Shown: positions 28,019-38,469, counted from the first letter of the stretch. The stretch is 64,000 nt of DNA from Chloroflexota bacterium (GCA_005887685.1 VBHJ01000011.1:19086-83085); one strand, 5' to 3'. Made by a program: numbers and translations. The notes: generated by a model from the letters alone, not told the origin.

Positions 28019-29212
28019 ATGCTGGAACACACCCTCCGCACCTACCAGAGCCCGACCCGCCTCGTCCAGCGCCTCGGCGCCATCCAGGAGCTGGGCAGCG
28101 AGGCGAGTCAGCTCGGCATGCGGCGGCCGCTTCTGGTCACCGACGCCGGCGTGAAGGCGGCGGGCCTGCTGGACGTCGCCCTGGAATCCCTGCGCCGGTC
28201 GGACGTGGAGCCCGTGGTCTTCGACAAGGTCCGCGCCAATCCGGGTGTCGAGCTGGTCGACGCGGGCGCCGCCGAGTACCGCTCCCAGGGCTGCGACGGA
28301 CTCGTCGCCATCGGCGGCGGGAGCTCGATGGACACGGCCAAGGGAATCGGCGTGGTCGCCGTGCACGACGGCAGCATCGTCGAGTACGAGTGGGGCCATA
28401 GCCCCATCAGCTCGCGCATCCCGCCGATGATCGCGGTACCCACCACGGCCGGGACCGGGAGCGAGGTCACCTTATGGGCGGTCATCACCGACCCGAAGCG
28501 AAAGATCAAGTTCAACGTCGGCGGAACTCCGAACATCGCGTCGTGGGTCGCGGTGATCGACCCGGAGCTCACCGTGAAGCTGCCACCGGCGGTCACCGCG
28601 GGCACCGGCATGGACGCACTCGCCCACGCGGTCGAGTGCTACACGATGTCCTATCACCAGCCGTTCACCGACGCCGTGGCGCTGCTGGCCATGGAGTACG
28701 TCGCGCGCTACCTACGAGTCGCCTTTTCCCAGGCGAACAACCTAGAGGCGCGATATCACATGAGCGCGGCGGCCATGCTCGCCGGCCTCGCGTACGGCAC
28801 GGACTCGGCCGGCGCCGCGCACGCGATGAGCCAGACCGCCGGCGGCGTGCACGACGCTCCACATGGTGCGCTGACCGCGCGCCTGCTCGGCCCGGTCATG
28901 GAATACAACTACTCCGGAGAGCCGGAGCGCTTCGCTCGAATGGCCGCTGCCTTCGGGCTCGACACGACTCACGCCTCGATGTGGGAGGCGGCCGAGATGG
29001 CGGTCGAGTTCGTCCACCAGCTGACTGTTGACGTCGAGATCCCCGGGTTGCCGGAGCTCGGCTTCGACCAGGACGAGATCCCGATGCTCGCGGACAAGGC
29101 GTTCGCCGATCCGCAGACGATCGGCAACCCGCGTGATGTCGACGCCGCGGCGTATCGAAAGATCTACCAGCGTGCCTTCGACCTCGGAAACCACACCAAT
29201 GGAGCCGGCTAG
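28019..29212 (+). CDS. iron-containing alcohol dehydrogenase
   Basis: GCDGLVAIGGGSSMDTAKGIGVV, PTTAGTGSEVTLWAVITD, HAVECYTMSYHQPFTDAVAL, AHAMSQTAGGVHDAPHGAL (Fe-ADH metal-binding His). Confidence 0.93.
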   Translation: MLEHTLRTYQSPTRLVQRLGAIQELGSEASQLGMRRPLLVTDAGVKAAGLLDVALESLRRSDVEPVVFDKVRANPGVELVDAGAAEYRSQGCDGLVAIGGGSSMDTAKGIGVVAVHDGSIVEYEWGHSPISSRIPPMIAVPTTAGTGSEVTLWAVITDPKRKIKFNVGGTPNIASWVAVIDPELTVKLPPAVTAGTGMDALAHAVECYTMSYHQPFTDAVALLAMEYVARYLRVAFSQANNLEARYHMSAAAMLAGLAYGTDSAGAAHAMSQTAGGVHDAPHGALTARLLGPVMEYNYSGEPERFARMAAAFGLDTTHASMWEAAEMAVEFVHQLTVDVEIPGLPELGFDQDEIPMLADKAFADPQTIGNPRDVDAAAYRKIYQRAFDLGNHTNGAG

Positions 29213-30679
29213 ATGACCATCGACGTCGCCAAATCCGTAAAGAAGATGTTCGTCGACGGAAAGTGGGTCGAATCGGAGAGTGGTCAATTCTTCGACGCGG
29301 ACAGCCCGGCGACCGGCGAGGTCATCGCCCAGGTACCGAAGGGCACGCGAGCTGACGCGCAGCGCGCGGTCGAGGCGGCGCACAAAGCGCGCGGCGCGAT
29401 GGCGAACCTCAAGGGATTCGAGCGCTCGCGACGCCTGCACAGGATCGCCGAAGCGATCGAGAAGCGGAGCGACGAGCTCGGTCGACTGCTCACGCTCGAC
29501 CAGGGCAAGCCGCTCAAGGCCGAGGCGATGGGCGAGGTGGCGGAGGCGGTCGAATACTTCCGCATCGCGGCCGAAGACCTGAAGCGCCTCGAGGGCCGCG
29601 TGCTCCCGAGTGCGAGCCCGTCCAAGCTGGTGCTTGCGCGCCACTACCCGCGCGGCGTCTACGGGATCATCACGCCCTGGAACTGGCCGCTCACGATGGC
29701 CGCGGAGCTGATCGCCCCGGCCCTCGCCGCCGGCAACACGGTCGTCTGGACCCCGGCCTCGTCGACGAGCGTGATCTCGGTCGCGCTGATGGAGTGCATC
29801 GCCGAAGGTGACTTCCCCCCTGGTGTCGTGAACCTGGTCACGGGTCCCGGCGCCGAGGTCGGCGACGAGGTCGCGGGGCACCCGCTGACCGATGGAGTCG
29901 GCTTTGTCGGCTCGACCGAGACCGGGGCGTCGGTCGCCAAGCGCGCCGCAGGGAAGCACGTGATGCTCGAGCTCGGAGGCAACGGTCCACAGGTCGTGTT
30001 CGCGGACGCGGATATCGGCCGGGCCGTGGAAGGCGCCATCGTCGGCTGCTACCTGTGCGCCGGACAGAGCTGCACCGCAGGCGAGCGCATCCTCGTCCAG
30101 GAGCCGATCCGCGACGAGTTCGTGGCCCGCCTCGCCGACGCGGCGAAGGCGCTGCGCCTGGGCGATCCCTTCGACGAGGCCACGACGCTGGGCCCGCTCA
30201 ACAACGAAGGCGTCGCGACCAAGATGGACGAGCACGTCGCGGACGCGGTGAAACGCGGAGCCAAGCTCGTCCTCGGCGGCGAGCGGGCCAAGGGTTTCCC
30301 GACACGCCTCTACTACCACGCCACGATCCTCGACGGCGTCGAGCCGGACATGCGCGTGAGCCGCGAGGAGACGTTCGGTCCCATCGCGCCGATCATCAAG
30401 TTCCGCGACGAGAAGCAGGCGCTGGAGCTCGCCAACGACTCGCCCTATGGGCTGCTCGGCGCCGTCTACACCAAAGACCTTTCCCGCGCGCTGCGTTTCG
30501 CCGATGCGCTGGAGACGGGGTGGGTGAACATCAACGAGTCGACGAACTACTGGGAGGCCCATCTCCCCTTCGGCGGCCGCGCCGGCAAGAAGAGCGGGAT
30601 CGGACGGGTCGGGGGGCGCTTCGCCCTGGAGCAGATGACGGACCTCAAGACGATCGTGATCGAGATCTCGCCCGAGTGA
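29213..30679 (+). CDS. NAD(P)-dependent aldehyde dehydrogenase
   Basis: 488 aa; MLELGGNGPQVVFADADI, GQSCTAGERILVQE catalytic Cys, EETFGPIAPIIKF. Confidence 0.95.
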   Translation: MTIDVAKSVKKMFVDGKWVESESGQFFDADSPATGEVIAQVPKGTRADAQRAVEAAHKARGAMANLKGFERSRRLHRIAEAIEKRSDELGRLLTLDQGKPLKAEAMGEVAEAVEYFRIAAEDLKRLEGRVLPSASPSKLVLARHYPRGVYGIITPWNWPLTMAAELIAPALAAGNTVVWTPASSTSVISVALMECIAEGDFPPGVVNLVTGPGAEVGDEVAGHPLTDGVGFVGSTETGASVAKRAAGKHVMLELGGNGPQVVFADADIGRAVEGAIVGCYLCAGQSCTAGERILVQEPIRDEFVARLADAAKALRLGDPFDEATTLGPLNNEGVATKMDEHVADAVKRGAKLVLGGERAKGFPTRLYYHATILDGVEPDMRVSREETFGPIAPIIKFRDEKQALELANDSPYGLLGAVYTKDLSRALRFADALETGWVNINESTNYWEAHLPFGGRAGKKSGIGRVGGRFALEQMTDLKTIVIEISPE

Positions 30680-31443
30680 CGTCCAACGGCCTGCCGCTGG
30701 AAGACACCATCTCCGAAGCAGAACGTGTCGCCGGCGTAGCCAGGGCGCAGACGGTCGGAGTCAAGCTGCTTGGGGGCGCGGGCATCCATCTGCACTCTCC
30801 CAGCGCTCACCACCCGCCACTCCGGCGGAAGTACGGCGACCTCGACTACGTGATCTCGGCCAAGGACCGCAAAGCGGCGTTGGCCTTCTTTCCCTCTCTT
30901 GGTTACGAGGCAAATGAGCGGTTCAACCTCATGCAGGGCGACCGGAGGCTTTACTTCTTCGACGGCAACAACGGCAAGCAGGTCGACGTCTTCATCGACG
31001 TGATCCGCATGTCGCACGTCATCGATCTCCGCGGGCGTCTCGCCCACAACGGGCCCTGCGCCAGTCCCTCAGACCTGCTGCTCAGCAAGCTGCAGATCTA
31101 CGAGGTGAATCGCAAGGACCTGGTCGACCTCACGGCCCTCGTCCTCGATCATCCGATCGCGACCGGCGACGATGAGGCGATCGATGCCGCGTACGTCGCG
31201 CGGCTCGCCTGCGCCGATTGGGGCCTCTGCCGGACGCTGGAGATCAACGTCGCGAAGCTTCGCCACACCGTGGATGAGCTGGACGTCGACCGTGACCTGG
31301 TCCGCTCGCGGCTCGACGAGCTGTGGAGCGCGGTCGAGGCGCAGCCGAAGCCCCTCAAGTGGAGGATGCGCGCGCAGGTCGGGGACCGCGTGCGGTGGTA
31401 TGAGCTGCCGGAGGAAGTCCGCTCGCCCTATCAACCCGAGTGA
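30676..31443 (+). CDS. nucleotidyltransferase-like hypothetical protein
   Basis: GTG start overlapping ALDH stop (GTGA); LGGAGIHLHSPSAHHPPLRRKYGDLDYVISAKDRKAALAFFPSLGYEANERFNLMQGDRRLYFFDGNNGKQVDVFIDVI (D-x-D-like nucleotidyltransferase pattern). Confidence 0.6.
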   Translation: MTSNGLPLEDTISEAERVAGVARAQTVGVKLLGGAGIHLHSPSAHHPPLRRKYGDLDYVISAKDRKAALAFFPSLGYEANERFNLMQGDRRLYFFDGNNGKQVDVFIDVIRMSHVIDLRGRLAHNGPCASPSDLLLSKLQIYEVNRKDLVDLTALVLDHPIATGDDEAIDAAYVARLACADWGLCRTLEINVAKLRHTVDELDVDRDLVRSRLDELWSAVEAQPKPLKWRMRAQVGDRVRWYELPEEVRSPYQPE

Positions 31444-31447
31444 GGCC

Positions 31448-33924
31448 GTGACCAACGGACTGCCTACCCACGCGCGGTGCGTCGTCATCGGCTGCGGGAT
31501 CGTCGGCAACAGCCTCGCCTACCATCTGACGCAGCTGGGCTGGCAAGACGTCGTCCTGCTCGACAAAGGACCGCTGCCCAACCCTGGCGGATCGACCGGC
31601 CACGCCTCGAACTTCATCTACCTGGTCGACCACTCGAAGGAGATGACCGCGCTGACGGTCGAGAGCGTCCGCCAGTACAGGGACATGGGAGTGTTCATCC
31701 AGTCAGGGGGCATCGAGGTCGCGCGCACGAAGGAGCGGATGCAGGAGCTGACCCGTCGCATGGCCTCCGCCGAGTCGTGGGGGATCGAACCTGTGTCCCT
31801 GCTCAGCCCCGGCGATGTCAAGGAGTTCGTGCCGTACATCAACGAGTCCGTCATCCTGGGCGGCTTCTACACGCCCGGCGTGGGAGTGGTCGACTCACTC
31901 CGAGCGGGGACCCTGATGCGCGAGAAGGCTCAGGCGGACGGTGCCCTGCACGTGGCGCCCAAGACCGAGGTGATCGGAATCGACGTCGAGGACGGCCGCG
32001 TCCGGCGCGTCCGCACCACGCAGGGTGACATCGAGGCCGAGACCGTGGCCATCACATGTGGGGTGTGGAGCCCGCGCCTCGCTCGCATGGCTGGCACACG
32101 CATCCCGCTCACCCCCGCCGTGCACCAGATGATCGACATCGGGCCGGTGCCGCGGTTCCGAGGAGCGAGGTCCGACATCGAGCATCCCATCGTGCGTGAC
32201 ATGGACACCAACATGTACGAACGTCAGGCCGGCGGCGACCTCGAGATCGGCTCCTACGCCCATCGCCCGATCCTCTACGACCCTGAAGACCTGCCACCCG
32301 TCGAGCAGGCAGCCCTCTCCCCGACCGAGTTCCCGTTCACGCAGGCGGACTTCGAGGAGCAGATGCAGCATGCGCTCGAGCTGATGCCCGAGATCGTCGG
32401 CGACGAGACCGTGGGCGTGAAGTACGCCATCAACGGCATCCTGTCGCTCACGCCCGACGGCATGCCGGTGCTTGGCGAATCGCCGGACGTCAAGGGCCTG
32501 TGGTCTGCAGCCGCGGTGTGGGTGAAGGAAGGGCCTGGCACAGGGAAGGCCCTCGCCGAGTGGATGGTGCACGGCGAGTCGGAGACGGACCTTCACTCAT
32601 CGGACATCGCCCGCTTCCATGAACATCAAAAGACACGCGCGCACGTGCGCGCGCGAGCGGCCGAAGGCTTCAACAAGACGTACGGCATCGTCCATCCGAG
32701 CGAGCAGTGGGCGTCCAACCGCAACATCCGCCTCGCGCCGTTCCACCTGCGTGAGCGCGAGCTGGGGGCGGTCTTCTTCGAGGCGGCCGGGTGGGAGCGT
32801 CCCCAGTGGTACGAGTCCAATGCGTCGCTGATCGATGAGTTCGGTGACCGCGTCAATCGCCGCACCGCCGAGTGGGAGTCGCGGTGGTGGTCGCCGATCA
32901 TCAACGCCGAGCACCTGGCGATGCGCGAACGCGCGGGCCTGTTCGACCTCTCCGCCTTCACGATCTTCGACATCCGCGGACCCGGAGCGCTGGCGTCAGT
33001 GCAGCGCGCCGCCCTGCGCCAGATGGACGTCCCGGTGGGCCGCGTCGTCTACACGCCGATCCTGAGCCCGGAGGGCGGATTCAAATCGGACCTCACGATC
33101 ATGCGCCTGGGCGACGAGCACTTCCGCGTCGTCACGGGCGGCTCGCCGCCGGCGCGCAGGTGGCCGACCTGACGACTGGGATGACGACTGTCGGGCTGTG
33201 GGGGCCGCGGTCGCGCGATATCCTGGCTGGCGCGACGTCGGACGATGTGTCCAACGAAGGGTTCAGGTTCGGCACGTGCCGCACGATCGAGATCGGGACC
33301 CAGCGCGTGCTTGCCTCGCGCATCTCCTACGTCGGCGACCTGGGCTGGGAGCTGTACGTGCCGATGGAGCAGGGGCTCAAGCTCTGGGACACGCTGTGGG
33401 AGGCAGGCGGGCCGCACGGTCTCGTCGCCTGTGGCATCGGCGTGTATGGCACCACCGGGCGCCTCGAGAAGAGCTACCGCGCGCACGGCAACGAGCTCGA
33501 GACCGAGTACAACGTCGTCGAGGCCGGCATGGCCGCGCCGCGGGTGAAGGAGGAAGACTTCACCGGCAAGGCGGCGCACCTCCGGCATCGCGAGGAAGAC
33601 CCCGCGGCGATCCTCTGCACTCTCACGGTCGACGATCACCGCTCCAAGAGCGGAGAGAAGCGCTACATGCTCGGCCGCGAGCCGATCCTCAAACGAGATG
33701 GAAAGCGGATCGTCGACCGGCGCGGACGCGGGTCGTACGTGACCAGCGCCGGCGCGGGGCCTTCGGTCGGCAAGCACATCCTGATGGCGTACCTCACTCC
33801 CGAGGAGGCGGTGATCGGCAACCAGCTGCTCGTCGGGTACATGGGCGAGCGCTATCCGGTCACTGTCGCAGTGGCCGGCGCCACCCCGCTGTTCGATCCC
33901 GAGAACGCACGAATTCGGGCGTGA
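31448..33924 (+). pseudogene. second FAD oxidoreductase-GcvT fusion (dimethylglycine dehydrogenase-like), frameshifted near 33140-33172
   Basis: Frame 1 (31448-33172): VTNGLPTHARCVVIGCGIVGNSLAYHLTQLGWQDVVLLDKGPLPNPGGSTGHASNF...HFRVVTGG then SPPARRWPT*; homology resumes in another frame with LAAGAQVADLTTGMTTVGLWGPRSRDIL... to 33924. Confidence 0.75.
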
Positions 33925-34685
33925 GGGTTCTCGCCTGCATCAAGCGGGTCCCGATCACCGGTGGCCGAATCGTGCTCACCGAGGACGCGCGCGCCATCAA
34001 CACACAGCACCTGGGCTTCACGATGAGTCCGCACGAAGAATGCGGTGTCGAGGAGGCGGCTCGCCTGATCGAGGCGCACAAAGGCGATTCGGTCGTGCTG
34101 ACGCTGGGTCCACCGGAGGCGGTGGAACAGCTCCGCGACGCGATGGCGCTGGGTATCGATCGCGCCATCCACCTGCAGACCGATGGCCAGGAGTGGGACG
34201 CGGAGGCAACAGCGTCCGCGCTGACCGACGCGATTCGGGCCGATGAGGGGCCGAGCGGGCGCTTTGACATCGTCTTCTTCGGCAACGAGTCCGCCGACTC
34301 GGGCGGCTTCCAGGTCGGCGCGCGCGTTGCACACGCGTTGGGGCGCCCGCTGGTCACCGGCCTGAAGAAGGTGACGGTCGAAGGTGCCTCGGTCCGCTGC
34401 GAGCAAGAGGTCGAAGGAGGACGCGACGTGTACGTCGTCCCGCTGCCGGCGGTGCTGACGGTCAAGGAGGGGCTGAACCTGCCGCGATACCCATCTGTGC
34501 CGGGTCGCATGCGCGCGCGCAGCAAGCCGGTCGCGGTCAGCACCCCCGCCCGCCCGGCGCCTCGCCTCGAGCTGGTGCGGCTGGCGGTGCCGGCGGGCCA
34601 GGGGCGGCGCGCGGAGTCGCTGGGAGCCGGCGCGGCCGCGGCCCCAGCGGTGGTCGAGATGCTGCAGAAGGCCGGCGTTTTGTGA
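33921..34685 (+). CDS. etfB: electron transfer flavoprotein beta subunit
   Basis: VRVLACIKRVPITGGRIVLTEDARAINTQHLGFTMSPHEECGVEEAARL...VLTVKEGLNLPRYPSVPGRMRARSKP. Confidence 0.88.
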   Translation: MRVLACIKRVPITGGRIVLTEDARAINTQHLGFTMSPHEECGVEEAARLIEAHKGDSVVLTLGPPEAVEQLRDAMALGIDRAIHLQTDGQEWDAEATASALTDAIRADEGPSGRFDIVFFGNESADSGGFQVGARVAHALGRPLVTGLKKVTVEGASVRCEQEVEGGRDVYVVPLPAVLTVKEGLNLPRYPSVPGRMRARSKPVAVSTPARPAPRLELVRLAVPAGQGRRAESLGAGAAAAPAVVEMLQKAGVL

Positions 34686-35539
34686 CCGTCCTGGTCTTGA
34701 TGGACGAAAGCGATGCTTCGCGCCAGGCGCTCACGCTGGCGCGCAAGTTCGGGGACCCGCGATCGGTGCGGATGGACGCGATAGAACCCTTCGCGCCGGA
34801 CGCGCTCGCCGCAGCCCTGGCCCAGGCGGCCGACGAGCTGAATGCATCGGCCGTTTTCGCGGCGGGAACCGATCGCGGAAACGAGGTCATGGCCCGGCTC
34901 GCGGCGCGGACGGGCTTGCCCTTCGCCGCCAACTGCATATCCGCGACGCCTGGCGAGCCGGTATCCGTGACGCGTCTACGCTGGGGCGGCAGCCTGCTCG
35001 AGGAAGCCCGGCTGCACAGTCCACGCCCACTGATCAGCGTTGCGCCCCATACCGTTCCCGAGGACACAGGCCCGCGGCCGCAGGACGTGGACATGAAACC
35101 GCCGGCGGAAGCCGACCTGGTGGTCCGGGTCGTCGACCACGTCTCGCCGAGAAATGGCGGCGTGTCGCTGGCGGAGGCGAAGGTCATCGTCAGCGGCGGG
35201 CGCGGGGTCGGATCGAAGGAGGGCTTCGCGATCATCGAGGACCTCGCCGGATTGCTCGGCGCCGCCGTTGGATGCTCGCGTGCCGTGACCAGCGCCGGAT
35301 GGCGCCCGCACAGCGACCAGGTCGGACAGACGGGGACCAAAGTGGCGCCCGACGTCTACATCGCCTGCGGCATCTCAGGCGCGACGCAGCACATGGCCGG
35401 GCTCAAGGGCGCCAAGAGAATCCTGGCGATCAACTCCGACCCCCAGGCGCCGTTGATGCTTAACGCGGACTACACCGTGACCGGCGACCTCAAAGAGATC
35501 GTGCCCGCCATATCGGCGGAGATCCGCAAGCGACGTTGA
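34682..35539 (+). CDS. etfA: electron transfer flavoprotein alpha subunit
   Basis: KVIVSGGRGVGSKEGFAIIEDLAGLLGAAVGCSRAVTSAGWRPHSDQVGQTGTKVAPDVYIACGISGATQHMAGL. Confidence 0.95.
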   Translation: MTVLVLMDESDASRQALTLARKFGDPRSVRMDAIEPFAPDALAAALAQAADELNASAVFAAGTDRGNEVMARLAARTGLPFAANCISATPGEPVSVTRLRWGGSLLEEARLHSPRPLISVAPHTVPEDTGPRPQDVDMKPPAEADLVVRVVDHVSPRNGGVSLAEAKVIVSGGRGVGSKEGFAIIEDLAGLLGAAVGCSRAVTSAGWRPHSDQVGQTGTKVAPDVYIACGISGATQHMAGLKGAKRILAINSDPQAPLMLNADYTVTGDLKEIVPAISAEIRKRR

Positions 35540-37482
35540 TCATCGCCCAGGCGATCGCGCTTGCGCTGGCGATCGCCATCTCGACCACGCTCTTTGCCCG
35601 TCGTGGCCTCAGGCTTTACCGGCTGATTCGCTCGGGCAAGCCGGCGGCGCGCTTCGACATCGTGCCCGCTCGCTTGCGAGCCGAGGCAACGGACGTGATC
35701 GGCCAGCGCAAGCTGCTGCAGCGGCTGCTGCCGGGGCTCATGCACGCGGCGATCTTCTGGGGCTTCCTCGTCCTCTTCCCGACCATCGTCATCGCGATGA
35801 TCGGTGCAGTCGACCCGCACGCCACTCTGCCGTGGCTCGGTGCGCAGGGCTGGTACGCGCTGCTGGTCGACGTTTTCGCGCTGTTGGTGCTGGTCGGCGT
35901 GATCACGGCGTTCGTCATCCGCAAGGTGCAACGGCCGGCGCGATTCAGGGGCAGCCACCTCGGCGCAGCGGACCTGATCCTCGGCTTGATCGCCGGCATC
36001 GTGGTCTCGCTTTTTCTGTGGCATTCGTCGCAGATCGCCCTGGGCTGGAACGACTACCCGGCGAGCTGGGCGCCCATCTCGAGCGCGATCGCGAGCGTCC
36101 TGCCGCGCGCTGCATTGCCCTACCTCGAGCGCGTCGCCGTGTGGGCGCACGTGCTGATCATCCTGTCGTTTCTCGTCTATCTCCCCTACTCAAAGCATCT
36201 GCATATCCTGGTCGCGGCGGTCAACGTCTACTTCGGGCGCACGCGCGCTCGTGGGCGCCTCGAACCGATCAACTTCGAGGTACCCGAGCAGGAGGTGCGC
36301 TTCGGCTCCGCGACGGCGACGGACATGACGTGGAAGCAGATGCTCGACACGGTTTCGTGCACCGAGTGCGGCCGCTGCCAGGACGTGTGCCCGGCCTATG
36401 CGACGGGCAAAGCGCTTTCGCCCAAGCTGCTGATCATGGCGATGCGGGACAACCTGTTGAGCGGTTCGTCAATGCCTATCGTGCCCAACGCTGTGACCGA
36501 TGACATCGTGTGGGACTGCGTCACATGCGGTGCGTGCGTGCGCGAGTGCCCGGTGAACATCGAGCACATCGACCACGTCATCGACCTCCGGCGCAACCTC
36601 GTGATGGTCGAGTCGCGATTCCCCGAAGAGGCGGGCGCGATGCTGCGCGACGTCGACCGAACGGCGAATCCCTGGGGCAAGCCGCAGGCCGATCGGATGC
36701 AGTGGGCGGAGGGGCTGGGGGTTCGAGTGCTGCAGCCGGGCGAGGCGGCTCCCGACGTGCTGTTCTGGGTCGGCTGCGCGCCCGCGTTCGACGAGCGCGC
36801 ACGAAAAGCCGCGGTCTCGACGGCGAAGTTGATGCAGATGGCCGGCGTGGATTTCGCTGTGCTCGGGCCTCGCGAGGCATGCACCGGAGACCCGGCGCGC
36901 CGGATGGGCGACGAGTACACGTTTCAGAGACTGGCCGGCGAGAACGTCGCGACCCTTAACAGCGCGAGCGTCAAGAAGATCGTCACCACGTGCCCGCACT
37001 GCTTCAACACGCTCGGCAACGAGTATCCGGATTTCGGAGGCGCCTACGAGGTCGTGCATCACACGCAATTTCTCGCCGACCTCGTCAGCGAGGGCAAGCT
37101 CGCTCCGATGCCGAGCGAGCGAACGATCACCTATCACGACTCGTGCTACCTCGCGCGGCACAACGACATTCGGGAAGCTCCGCGAGAGCTCGTGTCCGCG
37201 GTCGGGCAGGCCATCGAGATGCCGCGCAACCGCGAGCGCACCTTCTGCTGCGGCGCGGGCGGCGCGCGGATGTGGATGGAGGAGAAGCGCGGGCGGCCGA
37301 TCAACCAGGAGCGGGTGCGAGAGGCGGTCGAGACCGGTGCCGAGACGCTGGCGGTGGCGTGCCCGTTCTGCACCGTGATGCTTGACGACGGCGTCCGCGA
37401 GACGGGCGCGAAGATGCAGGTTTTCGACCTGGCGACCCTGCTCGCGGAGGCGGTCGAGCGACGGCGGGCGCTGGCTACTTAG
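35536..37482 (+). CDS. Fe-S oxidoreductase, DgcB/heterodisulfide reductase-related
   Basis: N-terminal TM segments, CTECGRCQDVCP and CVTCGACVRECP 4Fe-4S motifs, two CCG-type domains (CPHCFNTLGNEYP, CCGAGGARMWMEE). Confidence 0.88.
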   Translation: MIIAQAIALALAIAISTTLFARRGLRLYRLIRSGKPAARFDIVPARLRAEATDVIGQRKLLQRLLPGLMHAAIFWGFLVLFPTIVIAMIGAVDPHATLPWLGAQGWYALLVDVFALLVLVGVITAFVIRKVQRPARFRGSHLGAADLILGLIAGIVVSLFLWHSSQIALGWNDYPASWAPISSAIASVLPRAALPYLERVAVWAHVLIILSFLVYLPYSKHLHILVAAVNVYFGRTRARGRLEPINFEVPEQEVRFGSATATDMTWKQMLDTVSCTECGRCQDVCPAYATGKALSPKLLIMAMRDNLLSGSSMPIVPNAVTDDIVWDCVTCGACVRECPVNIEHIDHVIDLRRNLVMVESRFPEEAGAMLRDVDRTANPWGKPQADRMQWAEGLGVRVLQPGEAAPDVLFWVGCAPAFDERARKAAVSTAKLMQMAGVDFAVLGPREACTGDPARRMGDEYTFQRLAGENVATLNSASVKKIVTTCPHCFNTLGNEYPDFGGAYEVVHHTQFLADLVSEGKLAPMPSERTITYHDSCYLARHNDIREAPRELVSAVGQAIEMPRNRERTFCCGAGGARMWMEEKRGRPINQERVREAVETGAETLAVACPFCTVMLDDGVRETGAKMQVFDLATLLAEAVERRRALAT

Positions 37483-37557
37483 CGCTCGGAAGGGCACGTT
37501 CGGGTGGCCCAGGGCGGCGGGTTACGTTCGGTCAGCCACGCGGACCGGACTAAGGGA

Positions 37558-38469
37558 TCAGGCAGCCCGGAAAAGGATGCGATTGGCGGATGGGTCGACC
37601 GCCGCAAGTCCCCCGTCTTCTTCGTTGAGCCGGACGTTGCCGTGTTCCAGTCGGCTGACCACGTCGTCGAGGTCGCGCCGGCTCGGCAGCTCGATGGTGA
37701 ATCGGCGCAGGCCGGCCGATCCCGCAGATCGCGGCTTGGCTCCCTGGCCCGCCCATGTGTTGAGGCCCAGGTGATGGTGGTAGCCGCCGGCCGAAACGAA
37801 GCCGACGCCAGGCACGTGACCCATGACGTCGAAGCCGACAAGGTCGTGGTAGAAGCTCAGCGCATCGTCGACGTCGGCGACATGAAGGTGGACGTGGCCC
37901 ATCTTCGTGCCCGCGGGCATCGGCGACACCAAACCATCTTCTGTCCGGTCGTCGTCGGTGAGGTGGCTGAACATCTCTTCGAGGTCGATCGGATCGCGGC
38001 CTGACCGGGGACGGCCGTCCTTGTCGTAGGCGACGAACGTGCCGTTTCCGAAACCCATGGTCCCGTCCTCAGGCGATTCGACGTAGATCTCGATGCCGTT
38101 GCCGTCGGGGTCCCAGAGGTAGTTGGCCTTGGTCATCACGTGGTCGGTGGGGTACTGGTCCCAGCGCAGCCGGCCCAGCCTGGCGATCACTCGAGCCAGC
38201 TCCCTGCGGTCGGGCACGACGATCGCAAGATGGTAGAGGCCTGACGTTCTGGGCTCGACCGGGCGCTCGGCGTCCGGGTGCAGGACCACGATCTCGCGTC
38301 CGGGGGCTCCCATCCGGATCTCTGGTCTGTCACCAGGGAGCGGGGTCAGCCCGACGTAGTCGCGGTAGAAGCGCAGAGCGCGATCGCCATCGGTCACGGA
38401 AAGGTCGACCGTGCCCATGCCGGTCCTGGCGGCGATCGACTGAGTTTTCACCGAGGTATCTCTACCCAA
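37558..38469 (-). CDS. VOC family protein (two-domain glyoxalase/extradiol dioxygenase-like)
   Basis: GTVDLSVTDGDRALRFYRDYVGLTPLPG ... YLWDPDGNGIEIYVE ... MGHVHLHVADVDDALSFYHDLVGFDVMG. Confidence 0.85.
   Translation of the reverse strand: MGRDTSVKTQSIAARTGMGTVDLSVTDGDRALRFYRDYVGLTPLPGDRPEIRMGAPGREIVVLHPDAERPVEPRTSGLYHLAIVVPDRRELARVIARLGRLRWDQYPTDHVMTKANYLWDPDGNGIEIYVESPEDGTMGFGNGTFVAYDKDGRPRSGRDPIDLEEMFSHLTDDDRTEDGLVSPMPAGTKMGHVHLHVADVDDALSFYHDLVGFDVMGHVPGVGFVSAGGYHHHLGLNTWAGQGAKPRSAGSAGLRRFTIELPSRRDLDDVVSRLEHGNVRLNEEDGGLAAVDPSANRILFRAA

Noticed and set aside
28742-30562. 606-aa minus-strand ORF
   Set aside because: Antisense to Fe-ADH and ALDH genes.
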